Below, one piece after another: positions 1-7,519 of a stretch of 64,000 nucleotides of DNA. The notes beneath the pieces are model-generated. The model was not told the DNA's origin. It worked only from the letters and a program-made list of their open reading frames with translations, and did not search any database. Within the stretch, counting starts at the first letter, position 1; every line of letters starts with the position of its first letter. This DNA is from Sphaerisporangium rufum (GTDB lineage: Bacteria; Actinomycetota; Actinomycetes; Streptosporangiales; Streptosporangiaceae): NCBI RefSeq assembly GCF_016863395.1, contig NZ_BOOU01000052.1, forward strand, positions 62,001 to 126,000. Direction: 5' to 3'. Made by a program: the position numbers and the translations under genes.

Positions 1-1779
1 CTCGCTCCGCCACCGGGTGAACTGGTCCTCGGGCTTGATGCTGGAGACCATGCCGAGGTAGTCGGCGCCCTTCTCGATGGTGGCGATGTCGATCTCCAGG
101 TGCCGCCGGGTGCGGTAGGCGGCCACCGCGTGGCAGGCCTCGTGTACCGCGACGGCGTGCCGCTCGCGCTCGATGTACTCCACGTCCTCGGGCGGGCCGA
201 GCTGCTTGAGGCGCTTGGCGACCATCACGTCCGCCCAGGTGATGACCTCGCGGCCGGCCCGGATCGCGGTGATCAGCGACTCGTTGACCAGGTCCTTGAT
301 GGTGGCGCCGGTGGCGTAGGGGGTGATGGTGGCGAGCTTGTCCAGCTGCTCGGCGGTCAGCTCATGGCGCACCTTTCCGAAGTAGCCCTGGTAGGTGCGC
401 ACCCGGCCGGCCTTGGAGGGGTAGCCGACCTTGTAGATGCGGTCGATCCGGCCGGGCCGCAGCAGCGCCTCGTCCAGCGAGTTCGGCATGTTGGTGGCCA
501 TCATGACCAGGATGCGGTACTTGGGCGGCGGCTTGGGGCGCATGCCGAACAGCCGGCGCACGTACCGGTTGACCAGGCCGCGCGGCTTCTTCAGCCCGGA
601 CAGCTCGGTGAGCAGGGCCTGCAGCGTGCCCATGTCGCCGCTGCCGCCCATCCCCATGCCGCCCATCATCACCCGGTCGCGCTGCTCGGCCGGGGCGTCC
701 GGCCCGGCGGTGCTCCGCAGCAGCGCCGACCGGGCGTCCGGCGACAGGTAGCCGAACCCGTGGCAGCCGGGCGCCTGGAAGGGGGTGGCGTGGCCGCCGC
801 CGGGCGGCCCCTGCTGGGCCAGCGCGCCGCGCCGGCCGAGCGAGTCGGCCTCGTCGAAGAAGACGATCACCCCGCCGTAGCGCAGCGCGAGCTTGCGCAG
901 CTTGCGGAACAGCGACTTCACCTTCAGGATGCCGATGCCCATGAACATGTTGATGAAGGCGCCGGGGTCCACGAAGACGTACGGCCGGCCGGTCTCGCCG
1001 GCGACCGCCTCGGCCATCAGTGTCTTGCCGGTGCCCGGCGGCCCCCACAGCAGCAGGCCGCTCGGCACGTAGCCGCCCTTGGCCTCGATCTCGTCCGGCT
1101 TCTCCAGGAAGACGATGTTCTCCTTGACCCGCTCCACCACGTGGTCCTGGCCCCACACATCGGTGAACCGGGTCTTGATGTCGTCGGGGAAGTAGGTCTC
1201 CACGCCGCCGCGGGACATGAACCAGAACAACCCGACGAACTGCACGATGACGAAGAAGAACCCGAAGGCCAGCTGCAGCCCGTACGGCAGCACCTGCCAG
1301 AGCAGCGCGGGCGCCTGGAACAGGGCGAGGGCCGGCGGGACGTCCAGGATCTGGCCGAGCACCAGGGCCAGCACCCCGATCCAGAACAGCCATTTCAGCG
1401 CCCGGGCGATCCGGTAGCGGTTCCAGTCGCTGAACCGGCGCCGGCTCCACCGGTCGAACCCGCCGAACACCCGGGCGGTCCAGAACCGGTGGTAGCGAGC
1501 GGACCGCTCGCTGACCAGGAAGTGGACCTGCCGCACCGCCTCGGCGGCCAGCAGGATGAGGATGATCGACCCGCCGCGGCCGGCGGCGGTGGTGCGCAGC
1601 GCGTCGCCGAACGGCATGATGCCCTCGAAGGACGCCATCTGGTGCCAGGCCAGCACCAGGAAGGCCAGGCCGAGCACCAGCAGGATCCTGGTCCGGTCCC
1701 ACAGCGGCAGCCGGCCGCGGCCGGCTTCGCTGGGGCCGGAGCCGGGCGGGCGCAGGCCCGCGGGTGCCTCCTGTGTCAT
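1..1779 (-). CDS. FtsH-like membrane AAA+ zinc metalloprotease (partial, C-terminus beyond window)
   Basis: 593 codons are present and the gene runs off the left edge. Four hydrophobic stretches lie near residues 32-48, 70-84, 128-146 and 168-188, followed by an AAA+ module: Walker A GPPGTGKT near 246-253, Walker B IVFFDEAD near 305-312, sensor-1 ATN near 428-430, and the arginine-finger stretch RPGRIDR. The M41 zinc site HEACH is at 546-550, so the protein should be an ATP-driven membrane protease. Classical FtsH has two N-terminal helices and about 50 residues between Walker B and sensor 1. Here there are four helices and about 120 residues in that gap, including a Gly/Met-rich run near 371-384. 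ATG at 1779 has a GAGGAG ribosome site. It lies 25 bp downstream of the lipoprotein gene, probably in one operon. Confidence 0.9.
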   Translation of the reverse strand, partial: MTQEAPAGLRPPGSGPSEAGRGRLPLWDRTRILLVLGLAFLVLAWHQMASFEGIMPFGDALRTTAAGRGGSIILILLAAEAVRQVHFLVSERSARYHRFWTARVFGGFDRWSRRRFSDWNRYRIARALKWLFWIGVLALVLGQILDVPPALALFQAPALLWQVLPYGLQLAFGFFFVIVQFVGLFWFMSRGGVETYFPDDIKTRFTDVWGQDHVVERVKENIVFLEKPDEIEAKGGYVPSGLLLWGPPGTGKTLMAEAVAGETGRPYVFVDPGAFINMFMGIGILKVKSLFRKLRKLALRYGGVIVFFDEADSLGRRGALAQQGPPGGGHATPFQAPGCHGFGYLSPDARSALLRSTAGPDAPAEQRDRVMMGGMGMGGSGDMGTLQALLTELSGLKKPRGLVNRYVRRLFGMRPKPPPKYRILVMMATNMPNSLDEALLRPGRIDRIYKVGYPSKAGRVRTYQGYFGKVRHELTAEQLDKLATITPYATGATIKDLVNESLITAIRAGREVITWADVMVAKRLKQLGPPEDVEYIERERHAVAVHEACHAVAAYRTRRHLEIDIATIEKGADYLGMVSSIKPEDQFTRWRSE

Positions 1780-1804
1780 GGGCTCTCCTCAAGACCCCGG
1801 CCGG

Positions 1805-2515
1805 TCAGCCGGGCAGCCGCTTGACCTTGAACGAACCGACCACCGTGCCGATCTCGGCCGCCCGCTCCCGGTAGCAGGCGGCCGAGCAGCGGACCAGCAG
1901 CACCGACACCGAGCCGCCGTCGGCGGCCAGGTAGGCGGTCTGGTCGAACGTCTGCACCGGCCCGCCCAGCACCCGCAGGTTGTAGACGACGTGCACGCCG
2001 CGCACCCCGTCGGCCGGCGGCAGCACCTCGTCCTCTACCAGCTCGAAGCCCTTGAAGGGGTAGCCGGGGGCCTCTTCCAGCTTCTGCCGGGTCTCCTCGG
2101 GCAGCACGACCGGCAGCAGCGCGGCGTTGCGCAGCCAGTCCAGCGAGACCTTGTCCCGCTCGGCCTCGGTCAGCCGGGACACCATGGCGAACGCGAACGG
2201 CCGGTCGGCGTCCCCGCCGGCGATGTACAGGTGGTCGGCGGACGGCGGGCCGAAGGCGTCGTAGCCGGCGGTCCAGCTGAGCCGCTTGCGCGCCTGGGCG
2301 GTGGCCGAGGTGAGGTCGCCGAACACATACCCTTCCAGCGAACGCTGGTCGACCTTGCGCCAGGACGCGGGCACCTTGAAGTAGCTCTGCCCGTCGCCGC
2401 CGGTGACGTAGGTGAAGGCGGCGCCGCCGCACCCGGCCGCCGCGATGGTCGCGCCCATGACCAGGGCCGCTGTCAGGGTCACGGCCGGCCGTGACCACAC
2501 CCGTGCTCGCTCCAC
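1805..2515 (-). CDS. Putative lipoprotein upstream of the FtsH-like protease
   Basis: 236 residues. The N-terminus is a basic stretch, then a hydrophobic helix ending in AAAGC, a plausible lipobox with lipidated Cys near residue 29. The rest looks like one soluble extracytoplasmic domain with a surface-exposed feel and two further Cys in SAACY near the C-terminus. I do not recognise a named family. The GTG start at 2515 is supported by GGAGGT eight bases upstream; the internal ATG at 2458 would leave no signal sequence. It is first in a two-gene unit with the membrane protease, so it may be a periplasmic substrate or adaptor of that enzyme (inference). Confidence 0.8.
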   Translation of the reverse strand: MERARVWSRPAVTLTAALVMGATIAAAGCGGAAFTYVTGGDGQSYFKVPASWRKVDQRSLEGYVFGDLTSATAQARKRLSWTAGYDAFGPPSADHLYIAGGDADRPFAFAMVSRLTEAERDKVSLDWLRNAALLPVVLPEETRQKLEEAPGYPFKGFELVEDEVLPPADGVRGVHVVYNLRVLGGPVQTFDQTAYLAADGGSVSVLLVRCSAACYRERAAEIGTVVGSFKVKRLPG

Positions 2516-2676
2516 CGGGCGTTACCTCCGCTTTGCGGGCCGACATCGGCTTTGTGCCCGGATTCCAACCATTCGACGCTCGAAGTCTTGACCAAATCTT
2601 TCCGGAACGTTGGCTCTACTTGTGACCCGAAGGGGGTTGCCTTCCCGGGACCGGGGTGGATCGCCGTCGCGGAATA

Positions 2677-2690
2677 GTTGAACCGTCAAC
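2677..2690. promoter_or_regulatory. Inverted repeat upstream of pirin gene
   Basis: GTTGA-ACCG-TCAAC, five-base arms, lies 61 bp before the pirin ATG. TTGA/TCAA half-sites of this kind are common in MarR-type operators; the regulator is not in the window. Confidence 0.35.
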
Positions 2691-2751
2691 TTCTGTTGTG
2701 CGGAGTAATGTTGGAGCGCGGCGCCCCGGCCGCGTCGAGAAGGAGAGCACC

Positions 2752-3744
2752 ATGCCTGCCGTCACCGCCGACACCCTCACCCTGCCCCGCCTCCCCCAGC
2801 TGCCCGAGGGCGCGACGGCCTGGCGGCGGGTGGGCCGGGTCGTCACCGCCAAGCGCCACCTGGAGGGCGAGGGCTTCGCGGTGCGCCGCCCCTTCCCCGG
2901 CGTGGACCTGTCGCTGGCCGACCCGTTCCTGCTGCTGGACCACATGGGCGCGGTGGAGTACGCGCCCGGCGAGGCCAAGGGCACCCCGTGGCACCCGCAC
3001 CGCGGTTTCGAGACCGTCACCTACATCATCGACGGCGCCTTCCGGCACCAGGACACCACCGGCGGCGGCGGGCTGATCTCCGACGGAGACACCCAGTGGA
3101 TGACGGCCGGCTCTGGACTGCAACATATAGAGCAGCCGCCGCCCGAGCTGGTCGCCTCCGGCGGCCTGTTCCACGGCGTCCAGCTGTGGGTCAACCTGCC
3201 GCGTGCGCAGAAGTGGGTCGCGCCGCGCTACCAGGACATCAGCCGGCGGGACGTGAAGCTGCTGTCCAGCGCGGACGGCTCCTCGCTGGTCCGGATCATC
3301 GCCGGCTCGCTGGACGGGCACGACGGGCCGGGCCTGACCTACACGCCGATCACCTACCTGCACGCGACGGTGGCGCCCGGTGCCCGGCTCGACCTGCCCT
3401 GGCCGGCCGGGTTCAACGCGCTGGTGTACGTGCTCAGCGGGCGCGGCACCGCCGGGCCGGACGGCGTGGCGCTGGATGAGGGGCAGCTCGCGGCGTTCGG
3501 GCCGAACGGCGACGCGCTGACCGTGCGGGCCGCGGACACCCAGCCGCAGGCCTCGGCGCAGGGCTGGGAGATCCTGGTGCTCGGCGGCCGGCCGATCCGC
3601 GAGCCGATCGCCCGCTACGGCCCGTTCGTGATGAACAACCGCGAGGAGATCGTGCAGGCCTTCGAGGACTTCCAGGCGGGCCGGATGGGCGTCGTCCCGG
3701 CCGAGAAGATTCCGCACCGGTCCAGCCAGGACGAAACCATCTGA
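2752..3744 (+). CDS. Pirin family protein
   Basis: 330 residues from ATG 2752, which has AAGGAG eight bases upstream; an in-frame ATG at 2656 adds 32 residues with no support. The bicupin metal site of pirins is visible: HPHRGFE in the first cupin, and a later His-x-Glu in GLQHIEQ, matching the His/His/His/Glu iron ligands. The second cupin and the conserved tail (PIARYGPFVMN) are complete. Pirins are iron proteins with quercetinase or redox-sensing, co-regulatory roles; which one applies here cannot be told from sequence. Monocistronic, followed by a hairpin. Confidence 0.93.
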   Translation: MPAVTADTLTLPRLPQLPEGATAWRRVGRVVTAKRHLEGEGFAVRRPFPGVDLSLADPFLLLDHMGAVEYAPGEAKGTPWHPHRGFETVTYIIDGAFRHQDTTGGGGLISDGDTQWMTAGSGLQHIEQPPPELVASGGLFHGVQLWVNLPRAQKWVAPRYQDISRRDVKLLSSADGSSLVRIIAGSLDGHDGPGLTYTPITYLHATVAPGARLDLPWPAGFNALVYVLSGRGTAGPDGVALDEGQLAAFGPNGDALTVRAADTQPQASAQGWEILVLGGRPIREPIARYGPFVMNNREEIVQAFEDFQAGRMGVVPAEKIPHRSSQDETI

Positions 3745-3808
3745 CCGGTCCGGCCCGAAGTGATGGGTGAGGCCGTTCCACGGGCTCGCACGTCACGCGG
3801 CCCCCGGC

Positions 3809-3832
3809 GGCGGGGATTCCCTGATCCCCGCC
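3809..3832 (+). terminator. Hairpin after pirin gene
   Basis: Perfect 9-bp stem GGCGGGGAT / ATCCCCGCC with a 6-base loop, 64 bp after the pirin stop. There is no T-tract, as is usual for actinobacterial intrinsic terminators. Confidence 0.6.
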
Positions 3833-3991
3833 ACCGGGGACCATCCCCGCGCGACCGCCATTCCCGCCGGCCCGCGATCCCGGCGGCCGCCATCCGCGAT
3901 CGGCCGGCATCCCCGTGCGGCCGGCGGCCCGGCGTGCGTGACGGCGGTCCGGGCCAGGCCGGGCCTGCTCGGCCGGCCTCCCGGCGGGCGT

Positions 3992-3997
3992 TAGGCT
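3992..3997 (+). promoter_or_regulatory. -10 hexamer TAGGCT, leaderless promoter
   Basis: TAGGCT ends seven bases before ATG 4005, and no Shine-Dalgarno is present, so transcription probably starts at the ATG. Confidence 0.55.
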
Positions 3998-4004
3998 GCC
4001 ACGC

Positions 4005-4754
4005 ATGCCTACCGCACTGATCACCGGAGCCACCGCCGGGCTGGGCGCCGCGTTCGCCCGCCGGCTGGCCGCCGACGGGTTCTCCCTGGTCCTGGTGGCC
4101 CGGGACGCCGGGCGCCTGGCCGAGTCGGCCGCCGAGCTGTACCGCCGCTACGGGGTGGCCGCCGAGGCGTTGCCCGCCGACCTGTCCGCCGAGGACGGCA
4201 TCGCGGCGGTGGCCGAGCAGGTGGGCCAGGGGGTGGATCTGCTGGTCAACAACGCGGGCTTCGGTCATCCCGGCGCGGCGCTGGAGGTGCCGGTGGCCGA
4301 CGAGGTGACCATGCTGCGCCTGCACTGCGAGGCGGTGCTGCGTCTCACCCTGGCCGCGCTGCCGGGCATGCGCGCCCGTGGCCGGGGCGCGGTGGTGAAC
4401 GTCGCCTCGGTGGCGGCGTTCTTCGCGCACGGCACCTACAGCGCGAGCAAGGCCTGGGTGGTGAACTTCAGCGAGTCGCTGGCCGGCCAGATCCCGGAGA
4501 AGAACGTGCGGGTCATGGCGCTGTGCCCGGGGTTCGTGCGCACCGAGTTCCACCGGCGCGCCGAGATCGACACCGCCGGCATCCCCGGCTACCTGTGGCT
4601 GGACGCCGGCCGGGTGGTGGACGCCGCGCTGCGCGACCTGGCCCGCGGCCGCACGGTCAGCGTCCCCGACCCGCGCTACAAGGTCATCTCCGCGGTCGGC
4701 CGCCACGTCCCGCACCGCGTCGTCGACCTCGTCGCCACCCGCCTCGGCCGCTGA
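4005..4754 (+). CDS. Short-chain dehydrogenase/reductase (SDR)
   Basis: 249 residues with all classical SDR landmarks: the dinucleotide loop TGATAGLG at the N-terminus, NNAG near residue 84, the catalytic Ser in VASVAAF and the YxxxK pair in YSASK. The PGFVRTEF segment after the active site is typical of NADP-dependent members acting on carbonyls or fatty acyl groups. The substrate is unknown. The gene is monocistronic, with a leaderless-type promoter in front and an 8-bp inverted repeat behind. Confidence 0.93.
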   Translation: MPTALITGATAGLGAAFARRLAADGFSLVLVARDAGRLAESAAELYRRYGVAAEALPADLSAEDGIAAVAEQVGQGVDLLVNNAGFGHPGAALEVPVADEVTMLRLHCEAVLRLTLAALPGMRARGRGAVVNVASVAAFFAHGTYSASKAWVVNFSESLAGQIPEKNVRVMALCPGFVRTEFHRRAEIDTAGIPGYLWLDAGRVVDAALRDLARGRTVSVPDPRYKVISAVGRHVPHRVVDLVATRLGR

Positions 4755-4773
4755 GCGCCGCACCCGTCTCCTC

Positions 4774-4794
4774 TTGCGAGCATGCGGCTCGCAA
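4774..4794. repeat. Perfect inverted repeat between SDR and antitoxin genes
   Basis: TTGCGAGC-ATGCG-GCTCGCAA, 8-bp arms with a 5-base spacer, 19 bp after the SDR stop and 38 bp before the antitoxin start. It could terminate the SDR transcript or be an operator for the toxin-antitoxin promoter. Confidence 0.5.
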
Positions 4795-4795
4795 T

Positions 4796-4826
4796 CGAGA
4801 CACAGCGAGACACGCGGAGCTACACT
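4796..4826 (+). promoter_or_regulatory. Toxin-antitoxin promoter with helical-phase direct repeat
   Basis: The 8-mer CGAGACAC occurs at 4796-4803 and 4806-4813, exactly one helical turn apart. The -10 TACACT at 4821-4826 ends six bases before ATG 4833. The repeat covers the -35/spacer region, where an autorepressing antitoxin would be expected to bind. Confidence 0.5.
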
Positions 4827-4832
4827 GGTTGC

Positions 4833-5114
4833 ATGAAGGTGATAACGCAGCGCGAGTTCCGCAACAACTCCGCAGCGGTCATGGACGCGGTCGAGGCCGG
4901 CGAGGTCTACCACATCACCCGTAACGGCGTGGAAGTGGCCGAGCTGCGGCCGCTCGCCCGGCGGCGCCGCCTGACCGCGGAAGAGCTGGTCGCCCGGCAC
5001 CGCCGGTTGCCGCGGGTCGACCATGGTCGCATGCGGCAGGAGGCGGACGAGTTCTTCGGCACCGACGACCGCGTCTCCGAGCATGACGACCCGTGGCGGC
5101 GTTCCGGTGGCTGA
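4833..5114 (+). CDS. Phd/YefM-family antitoxin
   Basis: 93 residues. The N-terminal half ([23 protein letters not shown], then the VxxLRP-type strand VAELRPL) is the Phd/YefM DNA-binding fold. The basic, then acidic, C-terminal tail is the expected toxin-neutralising segment. ATG 4833 follows a leaderless promoter; an upstream ATG at 4782 lies inside the inverted repeat and is unlikely. It overlaps the PIN-domain gene, so translation is coupled. Antitoxins of this type bind their toxin and jointly repress their own promoter. Confidence 0.88.
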   Translation: MKVITQREFRNNSAAVMDAVEAGEVYHITRNGVEVAELRPLARRRRLTAEELVARHRRLPRVDHGRMRQEADEFFGTDDRVSEHDDPWRRSGG

Positions 5115-5511
5115 CCCCGCCGGTTCAGGAGTGCTGGACACCTGCACATACATCGATCTGGATGTACTCGACCCGCGCCTGCTGCCCGATTATCCGGAGA
5201 TAACGACCATCACCCTCGCCGAACTCCATCAGGGGGTCGCCATGGCGAAGGATGCCGCGTCAAGAGCCGCGCGCATGGAGAAGCTGGGCGCGGCCGTCAC
5301 CGATTTCGCCGCGCTGCCGTTCGACGGTGACGCGGCGGCACGATACGGGACTCTGGTGGCACTCGCCATCGGGGCGGGCCGTGATCCTCGCCCCCGCCGG
5401 ATGGACCTCATGATCGCGGCAGTCGCGTCGACCCGGAACCTGCCGCTTTACACACGCAATGCCGCTGACTTCAAAGGGCTGGAATCGGTCGTCGACGTCA
5501 TCCCGCTATGA
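5083..5511 (+). CDS. VapC-like PIN-domain ribonuclease toxin
   Basis: 142 residues from ATG 5083. Acidic PIN residues are recognisable: Asp in [10 protein letters not shown], Glu in LAELHQG, Asp in RRMDLMIAA and Asp in NAADFKG, giving the Mg-dependent RNase site of VapC toxins. GTG 5107 would give an 8-bp rather than 32-bp overlap with the antitoxin and a more typical short N-terminus (MADPAGSG); neither start has a good ribosome site. Target RNA unknown. Confidence 0.87.
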   Translation: MTTRGGVPVADPAGSGVLDTCTYIDLDVLDPRLLPDYPEITTITLAELHQGVAMAKDAASRAARMEKLGAAVTDFAALPFDGDAAARYGTLVALAIGAGRDPRPRRMDLMIAAVASTRNLPLYTRNAADFKGLESVVDVIPL

Positions 5512-5521
5512 CAAGGCGGTG

Positions 5522-5555
5522 CCCGCCGCCGGCCCTTGGGTGGGCCGGCGGCGGG
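5522..5555. terminator. Bidirectional terminator hairpin
   Basis: Perfect 14-bp stem CCCGCCGCCGGCCC / GGGCCGGCGGCGGG with a 6-base loop fills the 54-bp gap between the convergent toxin and secreted-protein genes. Confidence 0.75.
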
Positions 5556-5565
5556 TGAGGTGGGA

Positions 5566-7107
5566 TCAGCAGATGCTGGTGCCGTTCTCCGGGTGGATGC
5601 CGAAGATCCAGCCCTTGTGGCCCGAGCCGACCAGGCAGCCGGTGGGCTGGTAGAAGGCGTAGCCGTAGTCGAGGGTGAACCCGTTGTTGACCAGCGGGTG
5701 GCCGGACGGCTCCGGGAAGCCCTCGCAGGCCGCCCGGGTGGTCCAGTTGTAGCAGAGGGTGTCGCCCTTGTACTTCCCGTCCTCGGTGTAGAAGGGGAAG
5801 TACGACCGCTGCTGCTGGCTGTAGGCGATCTGGGTGGGCTGGAAGACCACGCTCTTGGCACCGTCCGCGGGGAAGATCTCCTGCAGGCCGGGCGGTGTGG
5901 GCCGGATCCCGCCGTTGAAGTCGTGACAGGTGACCACCGGGGCCTTCTTGGTCTTCTGTCCGGCCACGGTGCACACTCCCACCGCGTTGTTCTGCGCGTC
6001 CCGCTCGGTGAAGATCGCCAGGATGCGCATGGCGTCCGGCCCGCCGTCCGCCTGCGGCGTCCAGCCGGCGCACGGCGCCTTGGCGGCCGGGTCGAAGCAG
6101 GTGACGGTGGGCGGGTGCGGGGTGGTGCTGAACCCCGACTCGTTGTTCGACGAGATGTAAACCCGGCCGTTCACCGTCTCGGTGTTGCCGAGGAAGTCCT
6201 GCGGCCCGATGCCGGCCTTGTCGTTGTTGGGGATGATGCCGGTGTTCTTGTACGGCTGGCCGTCGCAGCGCAGCAGGTTGAGGGTGTTGTAGCAGAGCAC
6301 CTGGCCGTCGGTGCTGGCCCCGTAGATCTCATCTCCGACCTGGATGAAGCCGGTCAGTCCGTTGGTGTTGCTCTTGCCGGGGTTGTTGGTCAGCGGCGCC
6401 AGCGGCTGGTAGCCGCAGTTGTACTGGGTGGCCAGCAGCAGGCAGCCGACCCCCACCGAGCCCTTCGGGTATCCGGCGAACGGGGTCGAGGTGACCGCCG
6501 GGTACAGGATCAGCGAGGTGTCCAGCGGGTTGGTGATGTACTGCGGCACCTCGGTGGTCGAGATGTCACCGATCTTGGCGTCCAGCGCCGACGGCAGGGT
6601 GCCGAGCGCGGACGGCTGGGTGTTCAGCGTCTTGGGCCAGGCGGTCGGCTGGCCGGCCGGGTCGGTGCAGTGCGTGCCGTCCGCGATGTTCACGCAGGTG
6701 ATCTTGGCTGCGGCCGGCGGGGCGAACGCGTGGTGCGCGATCGACCAGGCCTGCAGGCCGGGGTTCGGGCCGCTCTGCATGAACAGCAGCGGCGCGAAGG
6801 AGTCGATGTTGGAGTGGATGCCCTGCGACGGCATGCCGCGCCGGAACTTCTTCGGCAGCTTGACCGGGGCCCGGGTGGGCTTGTGCCAGGCCGGGATCTG
6901 GATGCCCGGCGCCGGTCGCAGCCCGCCGCGGGCGGCCGGGACGTCGGCCCCGGGCACCGGGTCCCGGCCGGGGCCAGGCGTGGTGTCGGCGTGGACCGGG
7001 CTCGCCACCGGCGATGACAGCAGGATCGCGGCGGCCAGGGTAACGGCCGACCTGGTTCGCCGGAGTCCGCGGCCGGAGCGTCCGGCCGGTTGTCTGATCA
7101 GGCGCAC
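5566..7107 (-). CDS. Secreted protein with repeated C-x8-C cysteine pairs
   Basis: 513 residues. A Sec signal peptide (Arg-rich n-region, hydrophobic core near 21-35, likely cleavage after VHA-40) is followed by a Pro-rich linker and about 400 residues of extracellular repeats. Cys pairs with exactly eight residues between occur at 138/147, 222/231, 272/281, 337/346 and 452/461. Two looser pairs lie at 379/394 and 491/513, 14 Cys in all. Each pair sits in a strand-turn-strand setting like VTCFDPAAKAPC, suggesting a disulfide-stapled beta-propeller or repeat domain. GTG 7107 has GAGGT eight bases upstream. Function unknown; I do not recognise the family. Divergent from the nucleotide-sugar dehydrogenase. 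Confidence 0.85.
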   Translation of the reverse strand: MRLIRQPAGRSGRGLRRTRSAVTLAAAILLSSPVASPVHADTTPGPGRDPVPGADVPAARGGLRPAPGIQIPAWHKPTRAPVKLPKKFRRGMPSQGIHSNIDSFAPLLFMQSGPNPGLQAWSIAHHAFAPPAAAKITCVNIADGTHCTDPAGQPTAWPKTLNTQPSALGTLPSALDAKIGDISTTEVPQYITNPLDTSLILYPAVTSTPFAGYPKGSVGVGCLLLATQYNCGYQPLAPLTNNPGKSNTNGLTGFIQVGDEIYGASTDGQVLCYNTLNLLRCDGQPYKNTGIIPNNDKAGIGPQDFLGNTETVNGRVYISSNNESGFSTTPHPPTVTCFDPAAKAPCAGWTPQADGGPDAMRILAIFTERDAQNNAVGVCTVAGQKTKKAPVVTCHDFNGGIRPTPPGLQEIFPADGAKSVVFQPTQIAYSQQQRSYFPFYTEDGKYKGDTLCYNWTTRAACEGFPEPSGHPLVNNGFTLDYGYAFYQPTGCLVGSGHKGWIFGIHPENGTSIC

Positions 7108-7519
7108 TGCGCCACCTCGTTTCCTGGAATGGGACGTCCGGGGGTTCCGACCCCATTCCTATTCGAGCGACGTCCCGCCGTTCTCCCGGCGCGCCCGGCC
7201 CGGACCAGAGATTTACGCGAACGGTGCGATAAACCACGGACGGCCGTTTATCCCGCTGGGCCCCTCTAGGCCGAGTAAACGAACCGGACCGTACCCGGCC
7301 GGCGGCGCGAAGGCCGCCTTCCTGCGGAAGAGCATGATCGATGCGACGAATCATCGGAAATCCCCGCTTTTCTTCACCGCTACTCACGCCGTTAAATGCC
7401 CACCAATCAGCGCTTCGACTGATATTTCAGTGTGGCGACACGCTGGTCCCGCAGGCGGTGAAAGGCCGTTCGTCACGGGCGGTCTAAAGTCGGGCCTGTC
7501 GAAGACAGGGAGGCGCGAT
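7108..7519. other. 412-bp divergent intergenic region
   Basis: More AT-rich than its surroundings. It holds an inverted repeat GATAAAC/GTTTATC at 7228-7252 (11-base spacer), a weak -10 candidate TAAAGT at 7485-7490, and a small hairpin CTGTC-GAA-GACAG at 7496-7508 next to the ribosome site of the downstream gene. No convincing gene. Confidence 0.5.

Noticed and set aside
100-1824. 574-residue plus-strand open frame opposite the FtsH-like gene
   Set aside because: Low-complexity His/Gln/Ala/Gly sequence is an antisense shadow of the protease gene, which has intact Walker A, Walker B and HEACH motifs.
6419-7519. N-terminal extension of the nucleotide-sugar dehydrogenase
   Set aside because: It crosses the divergent secreted-protein gene and the intergenic region; ATG 7520 has a good ribosome site and begins the NAD-binding fold.
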